In this document: piece by piece, positions 48,952 to 49,896 of the stretch
How the letters are laid out: the number at the start of each line of letters is the position of its first letter
How positions within the stretch are numbered: the first letter of the stretch is position 1
From: a virus
IMG/VR virus record: IMGVR_UViG_3300021371_000025
Span: 1 to 49,896 of that record
Direction: 5' to 3' (one strand)
Length of the DNA: 49,896 nt
Made by a program: the position numbers and the translations under genes
The notes under the pieces: generated by a model
What the model was told of the DNA's origin: nothing
Seen by the model: the letters and a program-made list of their open reading frames with translations, nothing else
Database searches by the model: none

Positions 48952-49163
48952 CTCAATTCCTCCTCTAATAATTCTTTTACCATGTCTCTACTAAACCAAT
49001 TAAACTCTTGGTTAGCGTTCTTCTCTAGCACATACCTAGCGTTCTCTAAACCCATTGGCTCATTCACCCATACGTTTAGAAACCTTACACTCATTTCAAG
49101 TTTGTCAAGTGTGTCAAGTATGTCTTGCTTTTCAAAATAATAATCGTTGTATAGTCTACTCAT
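48948..49163 (-). CDS. 71-aa hypothetical early protein
   Basis: MSRLYNDYYFEKQDILDTLD continues KLEMSVRFLNVWVNEPMGLE and ends MVKELLEEELR. Helical and acidic. GGAGGG upstream. Its end is ATGA-coupled to the next gene. Unknown family. Confidence 0.6.
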   Translation of the reverse strand: MSRLYNDYYFEKQDILDTLDKLEMSVRFLNVWVNEPMGLENARYVLEKNANQEFNWFSRDMVKELLEEELR

Positions 49164-49166
49164 ATC

Positions 49167-49334
49167 TTATCCCTCCATTTCAAAGTTATCTAAATCTATT
49201 TCAGCTAATCTACTAGCCTCTTGTTCTATCCGTTCTACATCATCAGAAGTTTTACTTAACTCCTTATAATGCTTCTCATAGAAACCCTCATATAAGTTCT
49301 CTATGTATATTGCTTGTCTTGTATTCATGCTCAT
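49167..49334 (-). CDS. 55-aa hypothetical early protein (complete copy of the gene cut at position 1)
   Basis: MSMNTRQAIYIENLYEGFYE continues KHYKELSKTSDDVERIEQEA and ends DNFEMEG. Positions 49289-49334 match 1-46 with a single difference. Its ATG overlaps the upstream TGA (ATGA). In the left copy the upstream gene is the micropeptide instead, because the 49331-49591 gene is absent there. Confidence 0.65.
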   Translation of the reverse strand: MSMNTRQAIYIENLYEGFYEKHYKELSKTSDDVERIEQEASRLAEIDLDNFEMEG

Positions 49335-49591
49335 GCTTCTACCTCCTCTAAATGTCCTACTAATTTTCCATATTTATTAAAAAGATAATCGTTAGACTCA
49401 CAAAAATCTATTTGTTCTTCTAAATCCCATTCTCCAAAATAATCATATTCAATAATCATGTTTCCATCATTATCGTATTCGCCTGTTTCCGACTCAAAAG
49501 GCATATCCCACATTGAATTAATGAAATTGTCTTTAGCTTTATCATTAAGTTCTGCATATTCGTATGCTCTTATCTTTATTAATTTACTCAT
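49331..49591 (-). CDS. 86-aa protein of a phage 'antitoxin-like' type, right copy only
   Basis: The start at 49591 (MSKLIKIRAYEYAELNDKAK) has AGGAGGG upstream; the longer frame from 49657 overlaps the micropeptide. The opening (KIRAYEYAELNDKAKDNFIN) and acidic aromatic body (EYDYFGEWDLEEQIDFCESN) resemble phage proteins often labelled antitoxin of a toxin-antitoxin system. I recall that label from memory and no toxin partner is visible. It is inserted relative to the left copy of the duplication. Confidence 0.5.
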   Translation of the reverse strand: MSKLIKIRAYEYAELNDKAKDNFINSMWDMPFESETGEYDNDGNMIIEYDYFGEWDLEEQIDFCESNDYLFNKYGKLVGHLEEVEA

Positions 49592-49593
49592 TC

Positions 49594-49677
49594 TCAATCC
49601 CTCCTGTGTAAGTAATAAGCTGTAGAAAATCCTACAATTAAATATAATAATACCCAAGTTATGTTTATGTCAAACAT
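49594..49677 (-). CDS. 27-aa single-span membrane micropeptide (right copy)
   Basis: MFDINITWVLLYLIVGFSTA then YYLHRRD. About 21/27 residues match the copy at 48-131, with the span and the YYLHRRD tail kept. It overlaps the upstream gene by 8 nt. Function unknown. Confidence 0.6.
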   Translation of the reverse strand: MFDINITWVLLYLIVGFSTAYYLHRRD

Positions 49678-49843
49678 TTCTTTTCAACCTCCTTATCTCT
49701 ACGTTATGTGGCTGTTGTTTCATAATATCTTCTTGACATCTAACAGACACCCACTCTTTTTTAAAGTCGTGTTTGTTCGCAACCTTTTTAAAATAGGTAA
49801 AGGGTATAGTCTTGTATTCATAAAAGTCCTTGTGAAGTTTCAT
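49670..49843 (-). CDS. Conserved small basic early protein (right copy)
   Basis: The start at 49843 (MKLHKDFYEYKTIPFTYFKK) corresponds exactly to the start of the left copy at 297; a longer frame from 49879 would run into the neighbouring gene. The 57-aa protein is 46/57 identical to the left copy. Here it directly follows the DUF6891-like gene, whereas three extra genes intervene in the left copy. Confidence 0.65.
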   Translation of the reverse strand: MKLHKDFYEYKTIPFTYFKKVANKHDFKKEWVSVRCQEDIMKQQPHNVEIRRLKRNV

Positions 49844-49847
49844 CTTA

Positions 49848-49896
49848 CTATCTTGTCTCATATAAATTACCTCTACCATTTACACCATAGCCCTCT
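49848..49896 (-). CDS. 3' end of a second DUF6891-like gene, cut by the right window edge
   Basis: The last 15 codons (EGYGVNGRGNLYETR) and a TAG stop are present. The DNA is identical to 851-898 and the complete left copy is at 850-1257. This is a window-edge truncation. Confidence 0.65.
   Translation of the reverse strand, partial: EGYGVNGRGNLYETR

Larger units (their letters stand above)
49289..49896 (+). repeat. Diverged direct copy of window start (1-898)
   Basis: 49289-49334 aligns with 1-46, about 49594-49847 with 48-297, and 49849-49896 with 851-898 (48 bases exact). The order and orientation are the same, with a gene inserted in the right copy (49331-49591) and three genes inserted in the left copy (294-833). 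Either the contig closes on itself through a strain variant or these are diverged terminal repeats. Confidence 0.85.

Noticed and set aside
1-49896. Signs of lysogeny (integrase, repressor, att site)
   Set aside because: No recombinase or repressor motif and no tRNA-derived repeat was found; the phage looks strictly lytic.

Overview
The window looks like an almost complete genome of a tailed, T7-related (podovirus-like) phage of a Gram-negative host. It is AT-rich and tightly packed, with many ATGA or TAATG start/stop overlaps. It carries a T7-type replication set (helicase-primase, family A DNA polymerase, endonuclease I, RecB-like exonuclease, an SSB-like protein), a class I ribonucleotide reductase and a full virion set. 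I see no RNA polymerase, integrase, repressor, tRNA or CRISPR. A marine proteobacterial host (for example SAR11-like or another alpha- or gammaproteobacterium) is my inference from the gene mix and base composition, not a demonstrated fact.

Layout. A control region (about 3061-3930) separates two divergent blocks. It holds three DnaA-box sequences, ACTTTAAAAG iterons, G-runs, a leftward promoter-terminator pair that frames a putative small RNA, and a perfect sigma70-type promoter whose start point falls on the terS start codon. The rightward (late) block runs from terS (3931) to 36437: small basic proteins, terL, portal, scaffold, capsid, neck/tail proteins, an S74-type tail fibre, five internal/ejection proteins (the last with a C-terminal lysozyme-like domain), small membrane proteins, and then an unusual cassette. 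The leftward block occupies 3060-1 and 49896-36421 and holds many small early genes, SSB, helicase-primase, polymerase, nucleases and nrdA/nrdB.

The two window ends are diverged copies of one locus. Positions 1-898 and 49289-49896 align collinearly except for cassette indels, and the last 48 bases repeat 851-898 exactly. The simplest reading is a circularly assembled genome of about 49.3 kb that closes on itself through a strain variant; diverged terminal repeats are the alternative. A circular map would merge the two leftward segments into one early block.

The most exciting region is 31724-36437: csgF, csgG (curli secretion pore), a curlin-repeat protein, a FecR-domain protein and a CHASE2-class III nucleotide cyclase. 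All are on the late strand, overlap closely and follow directly on the small membrane (lysis-like) genes. The phage would thus encode an outer-membrane secretion channel, its cap/adaptor, a candidate amyloid substrate, a periplasmic sensor-like protein and a membrane cyclase with every catalytic residue intact. Other notable items are a 376-nt structured, apparently non-coding leader behind a perfect promoter (46107-46517), a gene overprinted on the portal C-terminus, and a GGRVG(Y/F)-type motif shared by several virion proteins.
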